A stretch of 22,300 bases of DNA. It comes from a virus. Position 1 is the first letter of the stretch. Every line of letters begins with the position of its first letter. The DNA lies in the IMG/VR virus record IMGVR_UViG_3300031695_000039, positions 1 through 22,300 of that record; one strand, written 5' to 3'. The position numbers and the translations under genes are program-made. Shown here piece after piece: positions 6,678-15,239 of this stretch. Below the pieces are notes generated by a model. That model was not told the origin of the DNA, searched no databases, and worked only from the letters and a program-made list of their open reading frames with translations.

Positions 6678-7790
6678 TTAGCGGTTTATGTCTTCAAATA
6701 GACGACCGATACCTTGCGACTTTACCACGCCACCTTCGGCAAACGAAGATAAACCCGACTTGCCTGCAAAGCTAAACATGGGGCTATAATCAGTCATATA
6801 ACTAGCATACGATTCGGGTATAACTTCTTCTATGGGCGGTATGACAGGCGGTAAAAATGGATTGTTACTGTCGCCAGCCCCTTGTTGGTTAGACTGGGTA
6901 AGGGACCTTTTCATTTCCGTAGGGAGCATTAAAAATTGCGCCTCAGACATGTTCTCTGGACGCATAGCGTTTAATTGGGCGTCGTTTGCTGTATTACCTG
7001 TCTCATTGTTAATGAAAGCATTAGATAGTTGATTATCCATCTGAGGTTTACGAGCTAATTGCACTCTTTCTTTTTCAGACATCATAGGCCAATTAGGGTT
7101 TGACGCTTCTTGCCTCATGTATTCTTGTTTGGCAACGTCATTCATGCCGTACACACTCTGCTGTGCAAAGTCACCTAGCGGATCAAACTCACTATACGCC
7201 TTTAAAAAATCACTTACGGGATTGTCTTCACCCACTAAATTTGCGGCACCACTTAACAGGCTACCGCCCGTAAGGTTACCCATTAAACCCCTAAACATGG
7301 TGTCAGGTGCATTTGCAGGGTAATAACTAGTACCGCTACGACCTTGCGTGAACTGAGTCGGTGCAGTACGAGTATCTACGGAAGCGGGTGCTTCCATCAT
7401 TGCTTTGTATGACGCTATACCTTGTTGGTTTTGTTGTTGCTGTTGTTGTTTCTTTTGTGCTGCTTGTTGCTCTGCTTGTTGTTTCTTTTGTGCTGCTTGT
7501 TGTGCTGCTTGTTGTGCTGCTTGTTGCTCTGCTGCTGCTATTTGCGCTTGCATATTCCTATTAGCCGTAGCTTGTGCTACTGCTGCTTGTTGTGCTGCTT
7601 GCGCTTGCTGTGCGGCCACGGCCTGTTCTCTCAACCTCTGAGCTTGCTCCGCTGCAAATCTTGCCCTTCCGTCACCATTACCTCGGTCATTAGCATCTCT
7701 TCCACCGCTAGGAGGAGAGTAACCGCCCCGCCCGTCATTACCACCCTGACTACCCGCACTCGGGTGGCCACTTCCTCTTCTATATGCCAT
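6678..7790 (-). CDS. Q/A-rich phage protein with C-terminal GGVV motif (370 aa), probable virion component
   Basis: The chain has three parts. Residues 1-45 are Gly/Arg/Asp/Ser-rich and disordered. Residues about 46-123 are almost only Ala, Gln, Lys and Glu and should form a long helix, ending in a QQQQQQ run; its DNA contains tandem repeats (a 33-base duplication and three perfect 12-base units). The remainder is Asn/Met/Pro-rich with a C-terminal FAEGGVV (350-356) and a closing GIGRLFEDI. That GG motif also occurs in the 1047- and 572-residue proteins, linking it to the virion block. No enzymatic motif is seen. The ATG at 7790 shares a base with the stop of the upstream gene (TAATG), and AGGAGG lies nine bases before it. 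A structural role is inferred. Confidence 0.75.
   Translation of the reverse strand: MAYRRGSGHPSAGSQGGNDGRGGYSPPSGGRDANDRGNGDGRARFAAEQAQRLREQAVAAQQAQAAQQAAVAQATANRNMQAQIAAAEQQAAQQAAQQAAQKKQQAEQQAAQKKQQQQQQNQQGIASYKAMMEAPASVDTRTAPTQFTQGRSGTSYYPANAPDTMFRGLMGNLTGGSLLSGAANLVGEDNPVSDFLKAYSEFDPLGDFAQQSVYGMNDVAKQEYMRQEASNPNWPMMSEKERVQLARKPQMDNQLSNAFINNETGNTANDAQLNAMRPENMSEAQFLMLPTEMKRSLTQSNQQGAGDSNNPFLPPVIPPIEEVIPESYASYMTDYSPMFSFAGKSGLSSFAEGGVVKSQGIGRLFEDINR
7447..7526 (-). repeat. Tandem codon repeats within the Q/A-rich gene
   Basis: A 33-base unit is duplicated (matching bases 33 apart, for example C at 7452 and 7485) and encodes QQAAQKKQQ-type blocks. It is followed by three perfect 12-base units TGCTGCTTGTTG (plus-strand sense) at 7491-7502, 7503-7514 and 7515-7526, each encoding AAQQ-type residues. 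All unit lengths are multiples of three, so copy-number change keeps the frame. Confidence 0.85.
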
Positions 7791-10700
7791 TACGCCATTC
7801 CTCCTAAACTACCTATTCCAGACATTAAATCACGATCTTCAGGGAAGAGCGCGGCAAATCTTTGACGGTCCACGGGGCCCGATGCGGCCACTTGCGGTGC
7901 GGGCTGCAAAGGTTGTGGAGCCACGGGCCGCGGAGCCTGCTGCATCTGCTGTGAAGGCAATTGCATCCGCTCTACGGGTGGTAATCGTACAGGGACCGCG
8001 CTCTGCGGATCTGCGGTAGGCACTTCTTCTACGGAATCATCAGGTGCTGACCCCGAAACCACACCTTCTGTGCCTGTTCTTCTAATGGGGTTTAAAATGT
8101 AGTTTCTTAAGAACGCATCAATCACTTCCGCTGCTAAAGCCTCTTTTCCTCTTTGGGTCTTACCCGTTTGAAGTACTTTTTTAAGCAATACGTCGTTACT
8201 AAGAATAATAGCCACACGACTAGCTTGAAGAGACTGAGGTAGCTCTGCCATGTATTTTTGAGCTAGTCCTTGACCAAAAGCAGCACCACGTCCCGCAGCA
8301 ATTAAATCACCCGATCCGCCACCACCAAACATTTGTCTAAGGTTAGTACCTGCGATTGATCCACCCATAGCAGCTATTATTTTAACGCCTTCCCCAATAT
8401 CTTCAAAAAAGGCATCGGTCTGGCCTGCTTTAGCATTTGTGTTAAAAGCCTGTATTTTGCCCATTTCTTGCAAAAACTTTTTAGTATCTTTAAGCTGATC
8501 TTCCGTTATAAGATCATGTTTTAACATGAAATTTGCAACAGTTTGACCTTTGCCATTAGGGTGTTTTATAAAAAGTTTGTTGTAGGCCACATCGGGTCTA
8601 AAAGCTGCACCATTGGCTTGAACTTCAAAAATAGAGTCATAAATGGCAGTACGCAGACCTAGTTGTATGTCCGCTTTAGTGTACATATCAAATTGATTAG
8701 GGCTTAGTGGAGTAGTTACGGTAAAACCATCTTCTCCAATATTATCAATCATGTTTGTATATTTGGTTAGCGTGTCAAAAGGTGTATCTGAGTCCAATGC
8801 TTTTGTTATTGCAGTAGCAGGGTTTGCGGTCTTGTTTGGAAGAACTTCGTACAGACCTTTAACCCCTTTAAGCTGCGCTAACTCTGTTTTTGTTGCTACT
8901 CTTGTAGATTCCAACAATGTTTTGGCTTTTTTAACGTCGTCTAAATCACTTTTAAGTGCAGGAAATAAATCCAACAACCTTTTGTTGTTTTCGTTGTTTT
9001 TCCATGTAGACAGTTTGCCAACATTTAGCGTTCCATCGGGGTCTAACATGTCGGCCTTCATGGTCCTTAACAAAGTATCTTGTGAGGATCGCATCTGAAG
9101 GGCCCCGTCCATGGCGTCTTGTATGCGTTCTTTTAAATTTGGAACAGACGCAATAGCGTCTTCGTTTCGTCCATACCATGAACGCATTAAAGCCATGTCT
9201 AATACGCCCGTGGTAGGATCTATGTTCTTATTGAAGTCTTCTAATAAGGCCGCGCCTGTCTCTCGTGTAGCAGCGGAAAGTCCCGATATGTCACCTGTCG
9301 CTTCTTTAAGAGGCGCTTCAAGAAGGTTTGTAAGGGATTGAGTAACTTGGAACTGAGCTATCCCATCCAACATTTTTGCTCTAGAAAAAGCTTCTTTTCC
9401 TTGCATAAGGTTATTGGCTAAAACTTCGATAGGGATTTTTAATGCGCCATTTCCTTTAGTACCTAAAACGTCTCCCGCATAAGCCCTAGTAAACACATTG
9501 TTAAAGGCTCTGGAGTAATTTCTAGCGGTATCATAAGCCTTATTAAAAGCTCCAAACTGGGGGCTGTCTAGATCGGCTAAAATAGCATTAGCCATTTGAG
9601 ACGCTATGCGGGATTCATCTGCATCATCGGCTGATGCAAACTTTTTAGATGAGTTTAACAATCGGCTTCTTATTCTCTGAAGCTCGCTTGCATTTACTGC
9701 ACCTGCTACAAATTCTACTGGAGGAACGGCTTGAAAAGCTTTAGCTTGTATGTCTTGTGCCGAAATCAAATTTGCGTGTGCCTTTAACAAAGACGATAAA
9801 TCTTTAGATTCTTGTGTTACCGTTAACTTTCCAGAAGGTCTTGAACTCATTGAATCTTGCCAATTAGGTTCGGGCTCTAAGGCGTCTTTGGCTCTCTCTT
9901 TAAGTCGTTGTACTATTTGAGAGGTGTTAAGCCCATCTTCGGCAAATTGATCAAGTAATTCGTCTAAAAAACCGTCGTTGTCCGTTCCAGATACTTTAGT
10001 TAAATATTTATTAACCTCCTTTTGCTCGGGTAGCGCGGGTAACACCGTAGGAGCAGTTTCCGCGGGAGGAGTAAGACCCAGTTCTTCTGAGGTGCGTATA
10101 ACGTATTTATTTATAAATCTTAAATTGGCATTGCCTAAGATTTCGTCTTGTATCTCAATAGGGTAATCACCAACGAGTTCTTGCCATTTAGTTATAAAGT
10201 TTGGAACATTAGTAGTTGCACCTTGTTCATCTACAAACTCTGTTAGCTCTATGTTTTTTGGAATGCGCTTCCACAGAAGTTCTTCTTCTTTTCTGCCCGA
10301 CCCATATTGTCTTTGTAGCAAAGTAAAGATGTCATTGGCGGCCTCTAAATCTATGTTTTCGCCTTCAGGCCTAACTTGCCGCATGGACTTTTGCATCCTA
10401 GAGACAGCACTTGCTAATTGAGAGTCTAAAGCCCCTTCAAACAAACCTGTTTGAATCAAAGCCGCATCACCTAATGCTTCTTGCGAACCGTCCGCATACA
10501 TTGCCAACAACGCACGACGTAATGCGCTTACTGCATCAGTCATTGATTTCTTGGCTCCGCTAGCCGCTGCCTCGGGACCTGCATCCATAAACTGGTGTTG
10601 CAAAGCCAACAAAGTAACACTAGCTGATCGAGTGGCCGCATCTAACTCTATTTGATTACCATCTTCGTCAACAAGAAACCTATTAAAAGAAGAATCGTTT

Positions 10701-12073
10701 AATGATTTTAATATTTCGTCAGGGCTTTCTCTGTTTTTTTCTAGTTGATCTAAAATAAAATTACCGCTGGATATCATGTCCCCTTCGGTCAAATTATATT
10801 GAGCTTCTATAGTCGCAGCGGTGTCGCCTGACAGTCTTTGGTAAAGTCTTTTAAGAGGGCCATAAATTCCTTTCACAGCTATTGCAGGGATAGTGTTAAC
10901 CGCAAGGTTTGTCGTTAACGACCCGCCTAACCCAAAACCCACTTCCATACCAAACTTCATCCAACCATTATCACGGAAAGAGTCTTCGGCTTTATACGAA
11001 CCATAAGTGGTGCCGCCTAAACCACCTACTTCAACCATCGCAGTGGTTATAGGGTTTTGTCTTGCAGACGTACCGATCCTTTCCGTAAGTCCTTCTATGC
11101 CCCTAACAGCCCGTGCGGACAAAGGATTAGTATTGCCTGATGCCGCCATAGATTCTACTGCGCGGCGTCGGAAGGTTTCTTGTCCCCTATTGACCATAGG
11201 ACCTATAAAGTCTTTAAGGTTATTAAGAACTACTCTTCCGCCCATGTTGGCTCCTGCAGCAGGTACCATCCAAGGTGTAATTATGTAAGGAAGCATATTA
11301 GCGGCGGTTCTACCTGCCTCGTATGCAGGGGCTCCCGGAATTATAAGTCCTTCTGGGCCCATAAAGGCTTCAGTAATTTCGTCACCTGCCGCTTTACCCG
11401 TTATTGCTCCCGTTACGCCAGCAAGAAGAGGAACACCTACCCGAATAGCAGCGCCCCAACCTATCGGTGGAACAGCAGATACCGCCAAGTTACCTGCTCT
11501 AACGCCTGCAAAAAATCCAGCAGCGGAAAGAGTGCCCCCTGTTATGTCTCGTTTAAATCCTTCGATACCAGAGGGGTTTGCGTCAATAGGATTACCTTTG
11601 TCGTCTTTTGCAAATACTTGTATTATTTGTACGTCGCTCATCGCTCCGTCGATGCCTAATTCTTTTATAATAGGAGCGGTGCCGTCACGCAATGTTCCGT
11701 AGGTCATCTTGTCTTTGTAAAAAGGATCGTAAACTAAAGTTTGTACTAATTGACTTGCAAACCCTTGCTCGGGACTATTAACACCAGAACCATATTCGTT
11801 AGAAGCCTCGTCTAGTGTATTCCACATACCCATAAACTCTTCGGGAGTAAACCTTAATGCAAAAGGTGTATTAGAGGCTATTCCGGGAGGGTATGCTGTT
11901 TGCGCAGCAGTCGCCGTAGCTAAAGGATTTGCAGCCACAGGGGTTGCCGCCACAGGAGGTGCCGCTACAGGAGGTGCCGCTACAGGGGTTGCCGCCACAG
12001 GGGTTGCCGCCGCTGCTGGAGTTACAGTATTTGCAGCAATGCCTGCTGCGCTTGGCGGGTAAGTTTGTGCCAT
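7790..12073 (-). CDS. Giant virion protein (1427 aa), putative internal/ejection protein
   Basis: No enzyme domain is recognised. The N-terminus (residues about 20-60) is an Ala/Pro/Val linker built from five PVAA-type pentapeptides. Residues about 178-228 are strongly hydrophobic and Gly/Ala-rich (SAAGFFAGVR, GWGAAIRVGVPLLAGVTGAI), compatible with membrane insertion. The middle is a long predicted helical region rich in Leu, Asp, Lys and Glu. A Gly-rich stretch (GGSIAG, FGGGGSGD) and a Pro/Gln-rich tail follow, ending in RFAALFPEDRDLMSGIG. Size, position and composition resemble large internal virion proteins of podoviruses such as T7 gp16, which enter the host envelope with the DNA; no lytic transglycosylase motif was found. 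The start at 12073 is chosen for its AAGGAG, 22 bases past the previous stop; a GTG at 12109 would overlap that gene. Confidence 0.72.
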   Translation of the reverse strand: MAQTYPPSAAGIAANTVTPAAAATPVAATPVAAPPVAAPPVAATPVAANPLATATAAQTAYPPGIASNTPFALRFTPEEFMGMWNTLDEASNEYGSGVNSPEQGFASQLVQTLVYDPFYKDKMTYGTLRDGTAPIIKELGIDGAMSDVQIIQVFAKDDKGNPIDANPSGIEGFKRDITGGTLSAAGFFAGVRAGNLAVSAVPPIGWGAAIRVGVPLLAGVTGAITGKAAGDEITEAFMGPEGLIIPGAPAYEAGRTAANMLPYIITPWMVPAAGANMGGRVVLNNLKDFIGPMVNRGQETFRRRAVESMAASGNTNPLSARAVRGIEGLTERIGTSARQNPITTAMVEVGGLGGTTYGSYKAEDSFRDNGWMKFGMEVGFGLGGSLTTNLAVNTIPAIAVKGIYGPLKRLYQRLSGDTAATIEAQYNLTEGDMISSGNFILDQLEKNRESPDEILKSLNDSSFNRFLVDEDGNQIELDAATRSASVTLLALQHQFMDAGPEAAASGAKKSMTDAVSALRRALLAMYADGSQEALGDAALIQTGLFEGALDSQLASAVSRMQKSMRQVRPEGENIDLEAANDIFTLLQRQYGSGRKEEELLWKRIPKNIELTEFVDEQGATTNVPNFITKWQELVGDYPIEIQDEILGNANLRFINKYVIRTSEELGLTPPAETAPTVLPALPEQKEVNKYLTKVSGTDNDGFLDELLDQFAEDGLNTSQIVQRLKERAKDALEPEPNWQDSMSSRPSGKLTVTQESKDLSSLLKAHANLISAQDIQAKAFQAVPPVEFVAGAVNASELQRIRSRLLNSSKKFASADDADESRIASQMANAILADLDSPQFGAFNKAYDTARNYSRAFNNVFTRAYAGDVLGTKGNGALKIPIEVLANNLMQGKEAFSRAKMLDGIAQFQVTQSLTNLLEAPLKEATGDISGLSAATRETGAALLEDFNKNIDPTTGVLDMALMRSWYGRNEDAIASVPNLKERIQDAMDGALQMRSSQDTLLRTMKADMLDPDGTLNVGKLSTWKNNENNKRLLDLFPALKSDLDDVKKAKTLLESTRVATKTELAQLKGVKGLYEVLPNKTANPATAITKALDSDTPFDTLTKYTNMIDNIGEDGFTVTTPLSPNQFDMYTKADIQLGLRTAIYDSIFEVQANGAAFRPDVAYNKLFIKHPNGKGQTVANFMLKHDLITEDQLKDTKKFLQEMGKIQAFNTNAKAGQTDAFFEDIGEGVKIIAAMGGSIAGTNLRQMFGGGGSGDLIAAGRGAAFGQGLAQKYMAELPQSLQASRVAIILSNDVLLKKVLQTGKTQRGKEALAAEVIDAFLRNYILNPIRRTGTEGVVSGSAPDDSVEEVPTADPQSAVPVRLPPVERMQLPSQQMQQAPRPVAPQPLQPAPQVAASGPVDRQRFAALFPEDRDLMSGIGSLGGMA
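11936..12010 (-). repeat. Five tandem 15-base units encoding an Ala-Pro-Val linker
   Basis: Units of 15 bases start at 11936, 11951, 11966, 11981 and 11996 on the plus strand. The first and last are identical (CACAGGGGTTGCCGC); the others differ at one to three bases. A sixth, degenerate unit follows at 12011. They encode AATPV or AAPPV pentapeptides near the N-terminus of the giant protein. Confidence 0.9.
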
Positions 12074-12095
12074 CGTTGTATTCTCCTTATAAACC

Positions 12096-15000
12096 TTATT
12101 TTTTTGCACCGGGCAATTTAGACGCCATCATACTAGAAACTGAGTTTATATTGGCCATTGATGCCTCTGGACTAGACATTCCTGTCCACATTTGAGGTCC
12201 TAGAAGTTGTTTTATTCTTGAAATCTCTTGTAGCTTAACGGCTCTTGTTGCCATAACGGCGTCATCAGTAGTGGATAAAGGTATTGTTTGTAGCCTTGCT
12301 TCTTCTTCTTTTAAAGCCTCGACTAACATTACAAGTTTGTTGGCTTCGGATTCTGGGTTTGAAAAGAAAGTTTCTTCGCTAGGGAATAACTTGCCTGTCG
12401 CTTCCAAATCCGCAACCGCAAATCGTGGAGAGGCTGCTAATGCCGAACGTCCCATTATACGAATCAATTTAACGTACTGGCGACCTTCTTCCACATCTTT
12501 AAACATTTCAGAGAAAGCTTTTGGATTAATAAAGCCACCTACGACACCGTTGACTGCGGCCTGAAAAGCCGATATCGGTCCAGTACCCGCTCGGACTTTA
12601 CCTAAAACATTTTTTGCAAAGTCTTTTTCTTCAACACTACCTTGTAAACTTGCAACAAATAAAGCATCGTTTTGGTTTGACCAATCCCTAGCTTGAGATC
12701 GAAGCAATTCTTTACTATATAGATCCGCGGTTTGAGTATCATTAATCTTCATAGCGTTAGCTGGAAGCTTTTTAGGAAGACCATCTGTTCCAGTGTACGT
12801 GGCACCGCCATCGTAAGACATAGCGATAGTTTGCGTACCTTTTTCCTTGTCTGGGATCATAAATGCCAAGGCAGTATTGCTTTCAGTTCCAATCTTCTGC
12901 ATACGTGCGGAGCCGGGATCTGCAGCATTAAGCGCATTAACTTTTTCCATGGCTTTTTGGCCTGCAGTGGTATTCAAATCGATAACCGTTGGCGTCATTA
13001 CACCCTCGGCATCAGGCATTGAAACCCTAAACAAGTCTTTAGACTGCAATATGGCTGTGTTAAATACCTCCACGCCCTTTTGGTTTATATCAGGGTCGTT
13101 TTTATCGTAGCGCATCAACACGATTTTCTCACCATTGTTGACCTGTTTAAACTCGTACTCAGGAGCAATCCCCCACAATCTGTTTCTACTGGCAACAGGA
13201 AGACTGGTAAATTGCGCTTGAGACATTCCAAACTTGTCAAAGTAATCTAGGTCTGAAAGACCTATACCCTGTAAAGATTCTCTCGTTGTTTTTGGCAACG
13301 CTTTAAATTCGGACTCAAGCATTCCATACTTGGCAAAGTACTCATCGTTACCAACGGGAGCCTTATATTCAGTATATCCTGCAGCCCCAAGTTGATTCAC
13401 AACTATTTCAATTTCATCTGGCGTAAAGTTAGGCGAAGTACCTGCTTTGTATTTGTGTCCCATAACTTCTACGTCTGCTGTTAAAGTAACTTGAGTTCTA
13501 TCTTTGTTACGTTGAACAACCTTATCTGTTATAGCGCCACCTAGTCCGCCTCCAGACACTTGTTTAGTTAAGTTCTCAAATCGAGTTGTTCCCGGCGTAG
13601 CTACTACTACCTCACCAGAAGGTAAAAGTATATTCATTGGGGCTTTATCAGTGCCTAATTCAGATATAGCACCTAAACCACCGTCTTTCACAGGCAAAAT
13701 TGCATTTCTGTGGGTATCACTTCCTACCAACATTTCTCGTAGTGAGCCATCTGGTAATTTCATCGTCTTAAACACGAGCGACTTGTTAGTGGGATCGGCT
13801 ACTGCTGTGAATGCAACTTTACCGTATTTATCTTTATAGGCTTGTATTTCAGAAGGCAATAGCAATTGATCATTTTCCTTAACCGTTTTGCCGTCTTCAT
13901 TTTTGTAAGTTACATTGTAGGTTTTAGCGAGTAGTTTGTCGTCGCCTTCGGCTAGTACGTTTACGCTTTGGTACCCTGCCGAGTTAACCATGTTCATTTG
14001 ACCAACTGTTAACGGCTGTCTTACGCGCATAATCGTACCGTCTTGCCTTACAATTTCTAAAGCTTGAGCTTTACCCCCATCTATCAACTTGGAGTTTGCC
14101 AAAGCAAGCGCGGCGGCGATGTCGGCGGCTTGAGCATTCTGTGCAATTTGAGAAGCGGACTGTGACGCTAGTTCAGCATCAAAACGACCTTGAGACGCCG
14201 TTAGCGCCGAAAGATCCATGGCTCTGTCTTCCGCGTCTTGAGCTTGTTTGAACTTCCCTAATTCGCCTGCACGAACGCCAATGTTACCTAATACAGGAGA
14301 GAAAGACTGAGCTAAACGCTCCGCGGGGCTCATTTGACGATCGCCGGGAGAAGCAAACGCTAATGCACCCTGCGCCACATCAAATAGCATTTGAGCTTGA
14401 GTTAAGTTTTTTTGTTCTTCAAACGCATCTTCATTGTCGCCAGCACCAAGCAAAGTGCTTTGAAGTGTTTTCTGATCTTCAAACAATTGTTTTTGACGCG
14501 CTAACGCAGGAGACATTCCAACGGCATTGTCTAAAGTTGGGAGAGCAGCGTTTGCATTTTGAGGTACGGTACTGTTATCCAACTGGTAATTAAAAGCACC
14601 ACCCCCCAATTCCATATATCTGACGGGGCCGCCATTATCCATGTACTGGACAGCACCGCCTTGGCTAAAATTTACAGGGGCGGGGCCCTCCGCAGGTCCC
14701 ATATTAACGGTTGACATGATGCCTTCGGCCATTGGGCCCTCAATAGGGGCCATCATCTCATCTTGAGCTAAACCGCCAATACCCTGATCAACCGCTGCCA
14801 TTTGCATGACAGGCTGTATCAAGGTTAAAACTGATTCTGGAGTCGCCGTAGCGTCTTCTGGTCCGACCATTCCAGCAAGCTCTTGGTACCGAGCATCAAT
14901 GGGCAATTGATCGCCACGAATTGCATTGATTGCGCTTTCGTAGTCTTGGGCGTTATCTAAGTTATCCATACCTTGTTGGTAATCGCCAAGGCCTTGTTCC

Positions 15001-15239
15001 AACATGGCGGGGTCTAAACCCTGATCCATTGCACCTTGCGCGGCTTGCTCCATACTCATCTCTTCGGGAGGCATTCCACCCATCATTGCAGGATCAGGCG
15101 GCATTCCACCCATCATTGCAGGATCAGGCGCGGGAGCGGCTTGTGGCATTAGTTGCATAGACGCGATGCCGCCTTCTTGCATAGGGCGGACAAAACCACC
15201 TTGAGCAAACATCTGACGATTCATTACTTCTCTGTTCAT
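12096..15239 (-). CDS. Large virion protein with GG-x-V repeats (1047 aa), function unknown
   Basis: The N-terminal 216 residues carry GG motifs in two clusters (FAQGGFVRPMQEGG, 11-24; FSQGGAVQYM, DNGGPVRYM and ELGGG, 191-214) around a perfect duplicated decapeptide PDPAMMGGMP (39-58). A segment LAGMVGPEDATATPESVL (121-138) looks like a motif shared by marine phage structural proteins, from memory. Then come a helical region (240-390, with MSPAERLAQSFSPVLG) and a beta-rich part. Residues 634-691 form two degenerate copies of a roughly 30-residue unit (YF-K-GM...F..LP...L.GI). The C-terminal half is mixed. No enzyme motif is seen; it is probably a virion component. The ATG at 15239 shares a base with the stop of the upstream gene; a second in-frame ATG five codons on has a better purine-rich site and remains possible. 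Confidence 0.75.
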   Translation of the reverse strand: MNREVMNRQMFAQGGFVRPMQEGGIASMQLMPQAAPAPDPAMMGGMPPDPAMMGGMPPEEMSMEQAAQGAMDQGLDPAMLEQGLGDYQQGMDNLDNAQDYESAINAIRGDQLPIDARYQELAGMVGPEDATATPESVLTLIQPVMQMAAVDQGIGGLAQDEMMAPIEGPMAEGIMSTVNMGPAEGPAPVNFSQGGAVQYMDNGGPVRYMELGGGAFNYQLDNSTVPQNANAALPTLDNAVGMSPALARQKQLFEDQKTLQSTLLGAGDNEDAFEEQKNLTQAQMLFDVAQGALAFASPGDRQMSPAERLAQSFSPVLGNIGVRAGELGKFKQAQDAEDRAMDLSALTASQGRFDAELASQSASQIAQNAQAADIAAALALANSKLIDGGKAQALEIVRQDGTIMRVRQPLTVGQMNMVNSAGYQSVNVLAEGDDKLLAKTYNVTYKNEDGKTVKENDQLLLPSEIQAYKDKYGKVAFTAVADPTNKSLVFKTMKLPDGSLREMLVGSDTHRNAILPVKDGGLGAISELGTDKAPMNILLPSGEVVVATPGTTRFENLTKQVSGGGLGGAITDKVVQRNKDRTQVTLTADVEVMGHKYKAGTSPNFTPDEIEIVVNQLGAAGYTEYKAPVGNDEYFAKYGMLESEFKALPKTTRESLQGIGLSDLDYFDKFGMSQAQFTSLPVASRNRLWGIAPEYEFKQVNNGEKIVLMRYDKNDPDINQKGVEVFNTAILQSKDLFRVSMPDAEGVMTPTVIDLNTTAGQKAMEKVNALNAADPGSARMQKIGTESNTALAFMIPDKEKGTQTIAMSYDGGATYTGTDGLPKKLPANAMKINDTQTADLYSKELLRSQARDWSNQNDALFVASLQGSVEEKDFAKNVLGKVRAGTGPISAFQAAVNGVVGGFINPKAFSEMFKDVEEGRQYVKLIRIMGRSALAASPRFAVADLEATGKLFPSEETFFSNPESEANKLVMLVEALKEEEARLQTIPLSTTDDAVMATRAVKLQEISRIKQLLGPQMWTGMSSPEASMANINSVSSMMASKLPGAKK
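13167..13340 (-). repeat. Two degenerate copies of a roughly 30-residue protein unit
   Basis: Residues 634-660 and 666-691 of the 1047-residue protein align with period 32: YFAKYGM...EFKALP...LQGIG against YFDKFGM...QFTSLP...LWGIA. The DNA is not obviously repeated, so the duplication is old. Confidence 0.65.
15071..15130 (-). repeat. Perfect 30-base direct tandem repeat (two copies)
   Basis: The 30 bases 15071-15100 are repeated without change at 15101-15130. Each copy encodes the decapeptide PDPAMMGGMP. Identity at every synonymous position suggests recent duplication by slippage or recombination. Confidence 0.95.

Noticed and set aside
7447-7526. CRISPR-like or regulatory direct repeats
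   Set aside because: The repeats have no unique spacers and translate in frame as Ala-Gln blocks, so they are coding repeats.
7361-7865. Plus-strand reading frames rich in Leu and Cys, some with membrane-like stretches
   Set aside because: They are the mirror of the Ala/Gln codon repeats on the minus strand, have no ribosome site and overlap the well-supported 370-residue gene.
11180-11659. Plus-strand 159-residue frame
   Set aside because: Antisense to the giant virion gene, low-complexity Ser/Tyr/Arg composition, no ribosome site.
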